DNA from: Hibiscus mutabilis
Taxonomy: Eukaryota; Streptophyta; Magnoliopsida; Malvales; Malvaceae
Direction of reading: 5' to 3'
DNA length: 64,000 nt
NCBI GenBank assembly: GCA_019671005.1
Contig: CM033718.1
Span: forward strand, 3,348,001-3,412,000
Shown: positions 24,779-36,982 of the stretch, one piece after another
Layout of the letters: the number at the start of each line of letters is the position of its first letter
Position numbering within the stretch: position 1 is the first letter of the stretch
Notes under the pieces: model-generated
What the model was told of the DNA's origin: nothing
What the model saw: the letters and a program-made list of their open reading frames with translations, nothing else
Database searches by the model: none
Position numbers and translations under genes: made by a program

Positions 24779-26337
24779 TGTTGCGCGTAATAAGTGCTAC
24801 GCAATTGTGCAAGTATACACGTCGCAAGTTATAGTATAAAAGATATCGTCTCCACAGGGATTGGTGCCACTTCAAGAATCTAGTCTCTTGCACTCGTAAA
24901 CAAGAAAAACACAAGTGAAGGATTATAGAAGTTTTAACTAATAACTAATCTAGAAAGCAATTAAGTAAAAGAAAAGATGAATTCGAATGAGAGAGATAGG
25001 CTAGGTTATCGTGAGTTGAGGTGTGATAGCCGATTGGATTGTCTTGGTAAAAGAGTGCACGGGCAACTCAGTTGCCGTGGCAACTTGCACGACGGGGTTG
25101 CCGTAGCAACTAATTGATGGTTGCTTGGGCGACTAGTTGGGCAACTACTTGGGCGACTGGGCAGCAACTTCAAGGTTCGGGCGGAGCGTTCTTCAATGGT
25201 TTCTTCTTATCCCTAAGTCGAAACTCTAGCTATTTGTGCATGCCTTGATAATACATCCCTGCGTGAATCAAGGGTGAACAACAACCAATCTTGCGCTCCT
25301 CTTAGCCGTTGAAATCCTTAACTTATTCTTAAGCCGGATTAATCTTCACCATCATTGGATTGAATAAAGATCATATTCATTCGTTTCTTGAATCTAACTC
25401 TCCCGATATTAGATAAATGGATGAAATCACGAGATCCTCTCCCAATTCACTCAAAACAATAATAAGAATCAAGAATGAATAAACCTTGAAATAGAAAAGT
25501 GCAAACTCTTATTACCTAAACAAAAACCAATAGTTTCTCACAATCTCAAAACACAATAACCATAGCCAAGTAAATTTAGTTCATGGCTAGGTTCCAAAGA
25601 AACACAAGATAAACAATCCCTAGCATGAACCCAATCGAACAAGGAAGAAAAGATGAAGCTTGTCGAAAATTCCTTGCCCTAGATGCTTGCTGAAAATTCC
25701 CCTTGCTTCCTCTCTTGGAGTTGTCGAAATTCCCTCTTCCTCTCCCCCTTTGAATTGTCGAAATCTCCTTGATATTTATAGGGCTAGGCCAAAGTCCTTC
25801 TTTGAGGAGGAGTTTGAGTTGGAATTAAATTATCTTTAAAGAATATAATTCTTTATTATAATTTTATTCCTATTAGAACTTCTCCTATCCTCTTGGAATT
25901 TAATTCTTCTTTAATCTCTGCATGGCAATCAAATTCCTTTGGGCTTGGACCTTGCTCCATGTCATCTTGGGCTTGTAAAATCATGAATTTCGACATCCAT
26001 ATTGCTTTTGGTCTTTGTCGACAAATGCCATGGCAACTGGCTCGGCGTCTCCTTCATGCACTGCCCTGGCAACTAGCTCGGCATATCCTTCATGCATTGC
26101 CCTGGCAACTAGCTCGGCATTGCTTTGGCAAGTGATCCTGCACATACACACACAAAAACACACCAAAGCAGCATCTATTTCTACAAAAAATCACCAAGTT
26201 ATGTAATCAAGCTCAACGATTGAAGGAAACATGAATTAATGCATGAATGGCTAACTATGCAACTAATATGAGCCTAAGTCTAACAATAATATGAGTAAAA
26301 AGGGTAAGAAAAATAGTACTTTTGAACACTTATCACA
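24779..26337 (-). repeat. Athila LTR, right copy (5' LTR)
   Basis: This is the partner of the left LTR, with scattered single-base indels (for example near 24895, 25065 and 25335). Its outer (right) side is followed by internal-type Athila sequence instead of flanking Ogre DNA. Confidence 0.9.
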
Positions 26338-26712
26338 CCCCCAAACTCGAACTATTGCTTGTCCTCAAGCAATGCAAACTCATAATTACCTGCCAAGACT
26401 TTAATCATCAAAGACATGCTTCAAACTTGAATTCAAACCTCGGAACCTCTAGCATATGCTAGAGCCAATTTCGGGCACCTCTAGCATTCATCCAATTTTT
26501 ATTCTAATCCCCCAATTTATTAATTATCGACCTAAGTTTACTAGAATTCCTTAAATCAATCAAACCACAACAGTGTTTCATCAAATTTAGCATCATAGTA
26601 AAATTCTAAGTTTTTCCATGGTTATCCTAGAATAAAAATTCTATCAATTAAGTGCATTGGCAAAGTCATCATCGAATATTCATCAAATCTAAGCAATTCT
26701 TGTTCCAATTAA
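26338..26712 (-). repeat. Athila internal sequence beyond the right LTR
   Basis: This stretch matches 16249-16930 (the region just inside the other LTR), with a deletion of about 230 bp near 26410-26450. It includes the CTAGAGCC foldback repeat. An Athila LTR flanked on both sides by internal sequence means a tandem LTR arrangement, probably LTR-internal-LTR-internal with the outer LTR lost. Confidence 0.8.
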
Positions 26713-26727
26713 ATTCTATCAATTATC

Positions 26728-28400
26728 TTTTGGGGAGGTTCTTCTCCAAATATCTGCGTAGGGCTAACTGCTGTACTCTTCCCCCTATCTTTTTCAGCCG
26801 CTTTCAAAGCCTCGGAGGAATAACATCGGCCGCTCCTTGTGAAATGGCCTGCCTCACCAACGTTCACATTGTTCTGGCTTTGTTGGTCTTTCAACGTAGG
26901 CTCTTTTACCTGATCGTGTTCTGGTTTTTCTGGCGTGGTCACATTTACCGCATAACTCCAGGGAATTTGTCGCATATCTTTGAATGAGAATGGAGATGGT
27001 GCTGAAATGATGATCTTGGGATTTATTTTGCTGGTTTCTCCTTGGGAGACACCTGCATTTCCTATCCTGGGAGAGATGATAAAAGGTCTATCTTTCCCGT
27101 ATTTAGTTTTGGGGCTATCTGTCATGTGTACATCTGAACCCCTTCCCCATGGGCTCCTCAAAGAATTCAATTTGTTTTTCATTCATCAACTTCTGCACCA
27201 ATTTCTTGAACTCTTCACATTCTTGGATATCATGCCTTTCAGTCTGATGGAATTCGCAATACTCTCCACATTCCTTCTGCCTTATTATCATGCCTTTGTT
27301 GATCACACGAGCCATGCATAATTGTTGAAATACCCACCGTAAAGGAGACTTGATTTCTGACACGTCATCCTTTATCCTCCTGGTCAAGCATTCTTCTATG
27401 ACATTAACTCCTCTGCTCCCATGATTGGGTAGCGGGTTGTTGGCTACACTCGGCTCTTCAAACTTCAATATCCCAGAATCGATTAAATTACGCACAAGCT
27501 TTTTGAAGGCAAGGCGCGCTCGATGGGATGTCCAGGGTACCGCCGTGATAGTCGCAATGTGTGCTTGGATTGTACCAAGGCGGGAAGGGCGGATTGACGG
27601 GCGTAACGATATATGGTCGGACCAGGTCTGCTTCATACAACTGGGAATAAAGCTCTGAGTATGAAACAGGTAGGGGAGTGAAAGTTCTCATTTCTTTCTC
27701 TTTTCTGGTGACTCTTTCATCTCTTTGATTCGAATTTTGTGTTTTTCCCACAGGTGCTTGTGGCTGTGAGACTGTGAAGTTCTTGGGTATGTATAGGTGC
27801 TGGTGGTGTTTACTTCATTTCTCTTGTTGTACTTTCGAGACCCTTCCCCACCATCAATTCTCGCGCTCTTAATTGCCGATTCGAGAGACTCCCGATCCCG
27901 ATCAAGTCGGTAAAACACTGTGTTGTGTTATTAATGAGGCGGTCAAAGAGTGCCCCTTTCGTGTAGTATTGACAAATAACGGCGTGATTTCATGCTCGGG
28001 ATAGGTGGCTGGATTTGGGCGGCCACTTCTCTCCACCTTTGGGCATATTGTCGCAGGCTTTCATTGGTCTTTTGCCCCATATTTTCTAACATAATTCTGC
28101 TAGGGATCATGTCTGTTACATGTTTGTATTGCTCGGAAAATGCTTTAGACAAATCTTTCCATGTCTTGACATTTGCCTTGCTCACCGAGTATACCAACGT
28201 AACGCCGCTCGATTAGACTATCCCGAAAACAATGGATCAGCAGACTTTTTCGTCTTTATGGTAAGCCGCCATCTTTCTACAATACATCGTTATGTGTGCG
28301 TAAGGACATGTGGTTACATCATATTTATCGAACTCACGCGTTTTGAATTTTGGCGGCAAGACAAGATCGGACACCGGACTTAGGTCACTAGCGTCATTTC
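26728..28400 (-). pseudogene. Ogre Gag (broken)
   Basis: Minus-strand fragments: LVLPPKFKT and FDKYDVTTCPYAH near 28290-28370; KTWKDLSKAFSEQYKHVTDM and NESLRQYAQRWREVAAQIQP near 28010-28160, the classic plant gypsy capsid motif; a basic linker near 27690-27900; then DYHGG and CEYCEFH-like Cys/His segments near 27250-27560. The frame shifts at least four times. The coding sequence continues across the Athila insertion into the protease at 14690. Confidence 0.8.
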
Positions 28401-29229
28401 TGATTCTTCATTTGATTGTAACGCTTTAAATTTTTTTCTTCCATGAGGCGAAATCTTTCTTCCCACTTTTTTTTCTACCTCACTCCCGATCCTTTCGACC
28501 ATGTTTAGGTCCGCACTTCTTCTTCATAGAATGCTTGATGTCGAGGGGTTGAGTCTCGGTGCCCCTATTTGAAAGCCGGAAGACATTCCTGCGAGGTCAA
28601 TATACACCTTTCTAGCTTGGTTTGGTGCAGTTGGTTGAACCTTGAAGTGAGCCGGGTACCTTCCGCTCTGGAACATTTTCTCCTTCTACTCGTTTTCCAA
28701 GACTTTTTGCCAAAAATGCAGCTTATGTCGATATACTATAGATGTTTGTGATCGCAAGAACTGATCACTAAAGGCTTCTCCGGGCCTCTTCAAGCCTTGA
28801 CTCGAGCTCTCTTTTCCCTCTTTCTAGACTGATTATTCTTTCTTCCATGAGCTTTCTTTGTAGCCGGGTAAAGTATAGGTGATGAATGATTGCGGGTTAA
28901 CTACATATAATGCCACAATATTCATATTGTTAATATGGTTGCAAAAAATAAATGCATGTACAATGATGCGAATGTTATGATGTAAATGCAAGAATGCATG
29001 CAGACAAGGTACTGATTCCGCTGGTAATCACCCTTTTGAACTACTTCCACGGGAATTAAAGGGTCTTGATTACAACAAAATTCGTGTTACAAAGTAAAGA
29101 TCCCTAGTACAAAAGATCTAATTATAACACAGAGTCCTATAGATAGACTCTAGCTCTATCTCCTAACTTTCCAATTGCCTTGAGCAGCTTGAGAAACCTA
29201 GGAGCTTCTTCTATTCCCGGGGCTATGAA
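28401..29229 (-). other. Ogre ORF1-gag spacer
   Basis: No domain was recognised in this degenerate, partly GA/CT-rich sequence between ORF1 and gag. Confidence 0.5.
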
Positions 29230-31470
29230 AGGTCAGAGTGTTTCAGCCTCGACAGCTAAATCATTTACATGTCCGCGACTCATTTGTATGTCCACCATTA
29301 GGTTTGCGTAGTACTGGTCTCTGTCCTGTACCATTCGAGCAGCGTCGCGTAATCTCTTCTGCCAATAGGTGTCCCCTCCTGCTGCAGCTTCCTCGAACAC
29401 ATTAATTCTTTCCTTGTAATCCTCCACAATTGCTTCGAGGGACCCAATCCGTGCTTGTAACACACCCACCTCTCGTTCTCTTTCCTGCAGCTCAAAAAAG
29501 TTATTCTCAAGGCAAGACATTCAAGTGAGTGTTCGACTTCCGCCACCTTTCCTTTTAATTCATCATTTTGACTTTGGCTTTGCTCTAACCTCTGAATAGT
29601 GTCATCGTACAGTTTCTGCATTTCTAACAGTATGTTTTGGCTATTCATGGATTTTCTTTTCCATACGGCGACACTTTCTCTCTCATGATGGACAGCTTGT
29701 TTTCCCTTGCTGATTTCTTGTCTGAATCTTTCTTTCTCTTGATCAATGACCTTCTTGGCGGACCGTTTTTCTTCCTCCATAGCCAAACGGCAGCTTTCAA
29801 TCTCTTTCTCGATCGCTCTTTTGTTAATTTCTCGTTCTTCTTCCATCAAATGGATGTCGTTCATTCTTTCTCTTTCCACAGCTACGAACTGACTTCGGCC
29901 GGCCTTTTGTATTTTTGCTTGTAACAGGAGAGCATCTTTTTGATAAAGAGTATTTTTGTCGCTTAAATCTGCATTCAATTTCTTCAATTGCCTAATGATC
30001 CCGTCTCGCTCATCAACTTCTAAGCCTGCCTTATAGAGCTCGCTCGCATGTTGGGTCTGTTGAATGTCCATTTTCCTTTTAACTTCTTCGAGTTCACTCC
30101 TTAAGATGTCGGCTTCAGACGGTACTACCCTTGGAAGCTCTTCGAGTGACACTGCTGGTCCTTGATCAGATTCAGGAATCACATTATTAACCCTCAAACG
30201 TCTCCAAAGGTCGTAATCTGGGGTAGTCATGTGCTCGGCATCTCCTTCCACCCTGATCCGGTAACAATGATCCCATGCCCTCATGATGGTCTGAATTTTT
30301 CCTTTGAACTCTCATTTGAAAAGAAATTCAGTTTGGCTTAATCCGGCGGTATTGGGAATGAACTGTCGTGATCCGAACTGCCGAGATATTAAAAGCGGGG
30401 CACAAGCGATCCTCCATGCAATCCCAACATCATCAGCCAGTTGAAGTCACCACAACTGTATAGAAAATAATTAACTTTACCGAGCCATGAGACCCTCCAT
30501 GCTATGTCTTCATCTTGAATGTTCCTGAAGAAACTGGTCCACATTTTTGTTTTCAAATCCTCTCGCCATTCCTTTGCTAAGTATTCTCGTAGAGGCGAAA
30601 AACCTTGGAAAGATATCACCGGCATGACTCTTGTTGGCGTCTTCCACATGTGACTCTGAATCCATACTTATAATAGCTGTGCGCAGCCTCGAAAATGTCA
30701 TTCTTCATGTTTCCGGCTAGCATTTAAGGAAATGAAAGTCTCGACCAAGATTGCTGGTACTGGGTTTGCTTTTCGTTTCACCCACTCAAACAAATCCAGA
30801 ATGGCTATGTCAATGTTCCCGAGTACTCTGGGAAAGATCACCAAGCCATATATTCCAAAAGCGAATAGGTCCATTTTCTTTGCCTCGTCTGGATGTGTTG
30901 ATATGATGTCCCGAATACTCTCCCATGCAAAGACTGTATTATCTCCTCAGATTTGAAGGAGGCCACTAACCCAATCGTCACTCATTCCCGCAAAGGTTTT
31001 GAGTTTCGCAGTGTAATTCTGATTCCTTGGAGGCTTCGCGTAGATCCAATCTTCCCCGATATTTTTCTGGTTAAGTAAAGCGGTGTATTCTTCTACCGTA
31101 GGCATCATGTCCTGCCCATTAAAGGTGAAGCGACAAAAAGCCGGATTCCGAAATCGGACTATAGCTCGGAGTAGGGGCTGGTTAATCCGAACATATAACA
31201 AATTGTGCGATGTCGCCATAACTATTGCGAACAGTCTTGTAGTCTTCGGTCCCATCTTTCCCAAATGTTTTGAAGATCCCATAAGTCGTTTTGTTGGAGA
31301 CTCACATAAGTGTATCCTCGCTATTATGCGTTCGTTTGGCAAACTGTCTCCTTGGATTTTCGATTGACTTGACCAATGTCCGATCGATAAATTAAGCTCT
31401 TCTTTCCTAAGACACCTTTTTTTCCATGGTGAAAGACTTTCGATCAGGCAAACCACTTGATCCAGTACCT
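29230..31470 (-). pseudogene. Ogre extra ORF1: mobile-domain-like region plus coiled coil
   Basis: Reading from the right: NQPLLRAIVRFRNPAFCRFT and GQDMMPTVEEYTALL near 31100-31210 resemble the plant mobile domain family (DUF7745/PMD-like). FGIYGLVIFPRVLGNIDIA near 30820-30880 and PLREYLAKEWREDL near 30560-30600 continue it in other frames. From about 30284 a 328-codon open frame is rich in E, K, R and Q with heptad spacing (for example EEEREINKRAIEKEIESC), a long predicted coiled coil to about 29300. A large ORF before gag marks Ogre-type elements; its role is unknown. Breaks near 30950, 30700, 30330 and 29520 disable it. Confidence 0.75.
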
Positions 31471-32072
31471 TTATGCGATGCAAATGCAATGATGTATGAG
31501 AAAAAGAACAAAAAGCGAAAAGAAAACAAGTCAGTACCAGATAAAATTGATAAATGACAAAATTAAACAGAATAAACACACAAAACAACCCTATTTATCC
31601 CGTCTAAAACCTAAGGTTATCCGCATGGCTCTAACAGGGTGGGTTTCTATGTTCTCTACATGCAGTTTTGGATCTAGGAGGTACCTGAATTGTCCTCGTT
31701 GTCATCTACTAAGAGTAGCAAGGCCCCCGATCATCACCCATTATAGGCTCCTTTCAACCGGGTTCAATTCAGGGGGACCCATTCGCTTATGCCCGTACGA
31801 AGGAACGATATCCTTACGAAAGCATAAGGTACTCGAGCCCCGAAGGTACTTGCTAGGCCCATACGGGAGAACGATATCTCTACGAAAGCATTAGCGTTTT
31901 CCCCCCACTTAAAAAGACGGGTTTATATGCCATATTTTAAATGCGTTAAAATAAACGCGCAATTATGACCGAATGTCAATTTAATAGTCACTTTAACCCG
32001 GAATTTCTAATATTAATAAAGCGGTAATTATTTTGAAAGCTTGACTCTCATTTGTTTTTGAAAAACAAACAA
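31471..32072 (-). other. Ogre leader region
   Basis: This is untranslated sequence between the primer site and ORF1. It contains a duplicated block: gaacgatatccttacgaaagca near 31800-31825 recurs near 31867-31890 with minor changes, each following a cc(c/a)(g/t)ac motif. Such repeats could form leader structure, but nothing more can be said. Confidence 0.5.
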
Positions 32073-32092
32073 AGTCCCCAGCGGAGTCGTCA
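32073..32092 (-). other. Ogre primer-binding site, tRNA-Arg type
   Basis: On the minus strand this reads TGACGACTCCGCTGGGGACT, two bases internal to the LTR terminus. It is complementary to a tRNA-Arg-type 3' end (GAGTCGCCA class) with an apparent mismatch. This fixes the element orientation and agrees with the primer usage known for Tat/Ogre elements. The exact tRNA match is from memory of the family. Confidence 0.75.
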
Positions 32093-32094
32093 TC

Positions 32095-34924
32095 TGTAGC
32101 GATGTCCCTTTTTTTTTTGTTTTGGTATCACTAAAATAAAAACGTGGCTTTTTCGAAGTGTTTTTTTAAAGGTATTTGTGATTTTTCGGATATAAAATAT
32201 TTATTCCGTGGGGTTTTAAAATAAACCGTATTAAAAAATGGAGTCGCCACCGGCCACTTAGGTAGGCCGGACACCATAAAACCAGAGATTCAAAAAAGAC
32301 AGGATTCGGGAGTCGGTTACGGATGGGGAAGGATTAGCACCCCCACACCGCCCAAAATTGGTACTTTAATAATTACCGCTTTATTAATATTGGATTTTTC
32401 GGATTAAAGTGACGATTATTTTAAAATTCGGTCATAATTGCGAATAAATTTTAAGGGCCCCGTTATCCGAGAATAAACGCCCAACCACTATCACTACGCT
32501 TGATACTGGCCCCGTTTACGCTCGGATAAAAGGACTCCGCATTAACAAGTTATATCTCGATATGCAATCTTAATGGCAAAAACGTAAAACATGGCAAGAT
32601 ATAATAAATATTGACATACCTGAATACTAATTTAACATAAATGATATTCTAGACTAAAACATGTATATATACATATTATTCTAAATAATAGATAAAAACA
32701 ACTATAATATGTCAAAATAACAAGGCAGGAATAAGTACATATAGACGTACAAATATTTAAAAAAATGCATACTGGTAATAAAACATATTTCAACATATAC
32801 GGGTCAATATATCGTACACAAAGGGTAAATATATTAACATGTAGCCCTAAAAAAAAGCAAGAAAGCACACACATATAAAATAAAAAATATACCATGTACG
32901 AATCAACTAAAACATAACATGCTTAATGTGAATAACCGGATAAAGACGCATGACCATTATAATCTTAATACACATATATATGTAAACATAAAATACGAGT
33001 CATATACGAGGGACATAAAATAAAATAAAATAATAGAATACATCAACATATACGATTATAATACGAACATTAGTATTTACAAAGAATACATGACTGAAAT
33101 GAAAGAAAAACAAAAGTCAGTGGCAGAAATTAAAGAGCAATAATATGTAATTTAGGGACAGAATTGCAAAACAAACAAAACCTAAAAGGACCAGAATTGT
33201 AATTAGACCAAGGGGCAGACTCAAAGTGAAAAATTCAAAAACGCGGGATGGTTAAGGGCGTAATTTTACCATTCGTAAAAACGATTCGGTGTAATTTAGG
33301 GACTAGATTGTAACCTTTTGAAAAATCGGGGGACTGAATCGTGATTATACCATGCGGCAAGACAAAAATGAAAATATTGAAAAACGGTGGGGATTAAGTG
33401 TGTAATTTACCCATTTAGCAAAATAAAAACAACTATAAAAGCCCCCCTTTAAGGCCGAAATCAGATTTTGGTCATTCGTCTCATTTTTTTGGTTTTGCAA
33501 GAAACGCGTTCTTCATTTTCTCTCCTTTGTTCTTCTGAAACCCAGAATCCGCCGGCCGTCAGTCAGTGTTCTCCATCACGGCCGCCGCCGCCGCTAGCTT
33601 GGCGCCGGCAGCAGTCTTCAAAATACACCAAAACAACATTCTCTTCGTCCTCAACATGAATCCGTGGTTGGATTCAGAGGATATACCCTTATTTGCCCTA
33701 GATCTAGGAAATACGAACCAAAAAAAAAATATTTTTTTTAGACCAAAACAAAACTACAAAGGGTCTTCTCCTCCCTTCAGTTCACCAGATCTGACTTGTA
33801 GAAGCCGAAAGGCTTATCACTGAGGAAGGAAAGACTCACAAACGACGCCGGTAAGACTACTCTCCTCTTTTATTTCTGTTTTTTTTTTTCGTATATGCAT
33901 GTAAAGAAAACAAGAAAGAAAAAGAGACAAAAATTTACCACTGGACTTTCTTTTGATTATCTTGGATGTTTACAACTTTCAGATTTTTTCTATTACAAGA
34001 TCTCTGTTCTCCTTTTTGGTTCTTACTCTCGTTTTTTTTTTCATCCCCCGTTACAAAAGTTCCCGTTTCATATATATTATTGCCTCTGTTTTTTGGTTGC
34101 AAGTTGCATCTTCCTTTTTTCAGATCTGAACTGACACTTTGCTTGTTGTCTTTGGCATAATCTGAACACGGGGACTGAATATCGGTGCGGTGGCAATATG
34201 GACATTCTCGCCAATGCCAGACGCGTTCTCGGCCGTTAGATCGGATCCGATCTAACGGTCGAGATGGCTTGAAGAACGATCGGCCGGATGAAGCCTCGAT
34301 TTGATGAGACGGCTTCAGTTTCGCCACGTGGAGCTCCGCGAATCGAGGAGTCGAACGCGTGGATCTTACGCGTGGGATATTAAAGCGTCCGCGCGTGGCA
34401 CTCAAGCGGTCCATACGTGTGGAACACGCGCCTGGCAGATATTTTGACCTCCTGGTTGCATCGTGGCCGTTGGATCAGATCTTGATCCAACGGCCCACAG
34501 TTACCTGCACATTGTAATTAAATGAGATTCAGATTTGGGCCAAACGGGCCTTGTAATTGGACTTGGACTTCATTTTTATTTGGGTTTAATATATATTTAA
34601 TTTTTTCATTTTATCAGCCCAATAATATTAATAATAATATAATTATAACAGCAATACATGTGTATACGAAAATGTATACTTATATTATACAATCATTAAT
34701 TAATATAATATTCTAGTATACGTACGTATAATCACACATATAATTAACATAACATCTATATATTAATCAAATACGCTCATACTCTAGATACATACGCGAC
34801 ATACATTCACCCCTAATACGTATACATAGCTTATACATGCACACACCACCTTATATTAGCAACATTCATACAATAAATATACATGCAATATTAATATATT
34901 TACAAGTGAAAATGAGTGATTACA
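32095..34924 (-). repeat. Ogre-type LTR, right copy (5' LTR of the element)
   Basis: This is the 2830-bp partner of the left LTR, with the same ends. The target duplication gtata follows immediately at 34925. The primer-binding site begins two bases internal to it. High similarity to the left copy implies insertion well after the PTEN gene arose. The antisense TATA-like box recurs at 33433-33441. Confidence 0.9.
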
Positions 34925-35053
34925 GTATAATATTAGATCAGGAAACAGTGCTTGCATAACTTTGAACAAACAAAATCCAAAAATATTCATGAAGTTCGCA
35001 TTAAAAAATGCAGTTAAGATGACGGCATTTCGATTTTGAAAGAGAAACTTTAC

Positions 35054-35165
35054 CAGAATTCGGATCCTTAGCTGGAATATACGCTGCAATTGTTGAAGAT
35101 GAACAAGATCTTCAACTGTTTGTTTGATTTGATTTGCTTGGGTTGAAGCTCTTGTCCGCGGAGGA
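35054..35165 (-). promoter_or_regulatory. Putative 5' leader exon and promoter of the PTEN2-type gene
   Basis: The minus strand shows exon-like sequence ending CCGAATTCTG followed by GTAAAGTTTC (donor). The acceptor would be ttgttcag just upstream of the coding ATG near 4622. The 30-kb retrotransposon lies between them, inside this intron. Upstream on the minus strand is GAGGCCCATTC, a GGCCCA (site II-like) promoter motif common in housekeeping genes, and a CT-rich stretch. No in-frame ATG is needed here. The exon is inferred, not proven. Confidence 0.5.
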
Positions 35166-36982
35166 AAATAATGAAAATAAAAAATAAGAATAAGAAAAGG
35201 AAAAAGAATGGGCCTCGCGGGTAAGAAATTATCCGCTCAATAATGGGTTAACGATCGTCTGCATATTTAACCTTAAAGTTTAATTTTGAATTTTTTAAAA
35301 TTCAATTTGGCACCTAAAGTCTTAGCTTTTTTTCAATAATGTACATGGGATAACAATAATCTCTTTTCGTTGAGACCACTCGATGGGTTCGGTTCAATTC
35401 ATATTTAAATTATATGATTATTTTACAATCATATTTAGTTTAGATACTCAAATCATATAATGACTAAACCAATTAAGCTTATTGAAAAAACTAAAAAAAA
35501 TAAATAAACTGATTTATTTCAATTTATTCTGATAATTTGTTTTAGATAAATATTTTATGTATTGACGAAAATATTTAGTTTTTAAAAGCGACTATAATTT
35601 ATAGCTTAAATGTTTAGTTTATGGTTTAAGATTAAGGAGTTTAGATTTTATAGTTTAAAAATTAGGGTTAAAAATTAGAATTTAGGGGTTAGGAATTAAG
35701 TTTTATGAGTTTGAATTTAAGATTATGTATTTAGATTTTATATTGTGAAGTTAAAATATATATGCTTATATAAAAAAATTTACACTACATGTGCATCAAA
35801 TATTAACCTTTGTTTTAACCCCTTTTATAAACACTTTTTTGAAATTGAATTATATTCAATAGTGAAAGGATTACAAAGGAATCACACCTCAGACATTAGA
35901 ACTTCAGTGTAAAATAAAAAATACAATAAAATCTAGGGGTGTGAAAGACGTTAAAATACCAAACCTAACACCTTTAAAAGAACTTGAAAAAGTTTCCAAA
36001 ATTAAATCCAGAAAACTATTACTTTGCCTTGAGTGCTCTTTGAAGAAAGCAAAATTCTTCCGCTACTTGTTCTTGGCGTATCACCGCAACCACAAAAAGA
36101 GAATCATAATATGTACAGCTCGGCCTCCTTCGTTGACAAAAAAAATCGATGATACTCGTCACCCAAACTCTAAACTATCAAAAGATAGACTGAAATTATC
36201 ATAAAAACAGATAAAAAAACTACCATACAAGCAAACGAAAAACTACCATAAAAACATATATGGTATAAATCTGATAAAATAAAACAAAAAAACCATAAAA
36301 CTAAAATTTATCAGCAAAAATAAATCTTTTCGTAACCAGTAAAATGACTAACAGTTGCTGTCGACGAAAAAATAATATGTAAAAGAAAATAAAATTTAAA
36401 AAAAATTTGTAATCGTTTCAGAATAAATAGAAAAAGTAGAGAAGTGGAGAATGATGACAACTTCCACTTAATTGTTGCCAAAGGAATGCTTTTTTACATA
36501 GAAGGGAAATGCAACATTTCTTATTGCCAATACCTTCATATATTAGAATGATTTTATAGATGATAATACCAATCAAGGAGTGCATTATGCGCACATTAAA
36601 TTTGGTTTTCGATTGTACTTTTGAAGAATAGTTTTTTTAGTAATATACATGTCTATCTTATTGTTTATGTTCGGGATATAAAATTGTTTTTTCTAACAAT
36701 ATCGTCTTTAAAATTTAAGCTCGTATCCTCATTTTAGAAGTGTAATATGCCTTACTAATGTACCTAACACTCGTTGGTCGAATAACGGTTTTTTTAGTGC
36801 ACATATAAAACCCATTTGAAATTCTTAATCAAGTTGATTTCACAAGTTAACAAATTACCAACTCAGGTAGATATATATTGAAAAAACCATTATATTTAAT
36901 GATAATTATTGTTATTACAATGGTTTTTTTTGTCTTTAAATAATGACATTAGGCAGGCCTAATCTAGATGAACTACTCTGTA
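35166..36982. other. Intergenic, PTEN promoter side to cathepsin copy 1
   Basis: This is AT-rich. A stretch at 35590-35720 contains imperfect TTTAGGG-like units resembling the interiors of the small elements elsewhere in the window. The 87-codon open frame at 35941-36204 has lysine-rich low-complexity content and no recognised domain. Confidence 0.5.

Larger units (their letters stand above)
14693..26337 (-). mobile_element. Nested Athila-type Ty3/gypsy retrotransposon
   Basis: The LTRs are 14693-16248 and 24779-26337, both starting tgttgcgcgtaataag. The tRNA-Asp-type primer site is at 24755-24772. Gag, protease, RT, integrase and an extra 3' ORF all read on the minus strand. The combination of Asp primer, DLGASINLMP protease, DMVEDFLEIFMDDFSVF RT and a third ORF after integrase is typical of Athila. 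It inserted into the gag-pro junction of the Ogre-type element, so it is younger. The right end is not a normal LTR terminus: internal sequence continues past the LTR to about 26712. All reading frames are broken. Confidence 0.9.
5000..34924 (-). mobile_element. Tat/Ogre-type Ty3/gypsy LTR retrotransposon (split by a nested Athila)
   Basis: Long direct repeats flank the element at 5000-7849 and 32095-34924. The 5-bp target duplication gtata lies at 4995-4999 and 34925-34929, and the LTR ends are TG...CA. Internal features all read on the minus strand. They are a tRNA-Arg-like primer site next to the right LTR, a large extra ORF1 before gag, gag, aspartic protease, RT, RNase H, integrase, a tandem-repeat 3' UTR, and a purine tract next to the left LTR. 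An extra ORF before gag, large size, an Arg-type primer site and a repetitive 3' UTR are family traits of Tat/Ogre elements. Without the nested Athila the element is about 18 kb. Every coding domain carries stops or frameshifts, so it is not autonomous. It sits in the leader intron of the PTEN2-type gene in the same orientation as the host gene. Confidence 0.9.

Noticed and set aside
32095..34924. Solo LTR
   Set aside because: A primer-binding site follows it directly, a matching LTR with the same target duplication exists at 5000-7849, and internal domains lie between.
35941..36204. Lysine-rich 87-codon frame as a gene
   Set aside because: No domain and low complexity in an AT-rich intergenic area.
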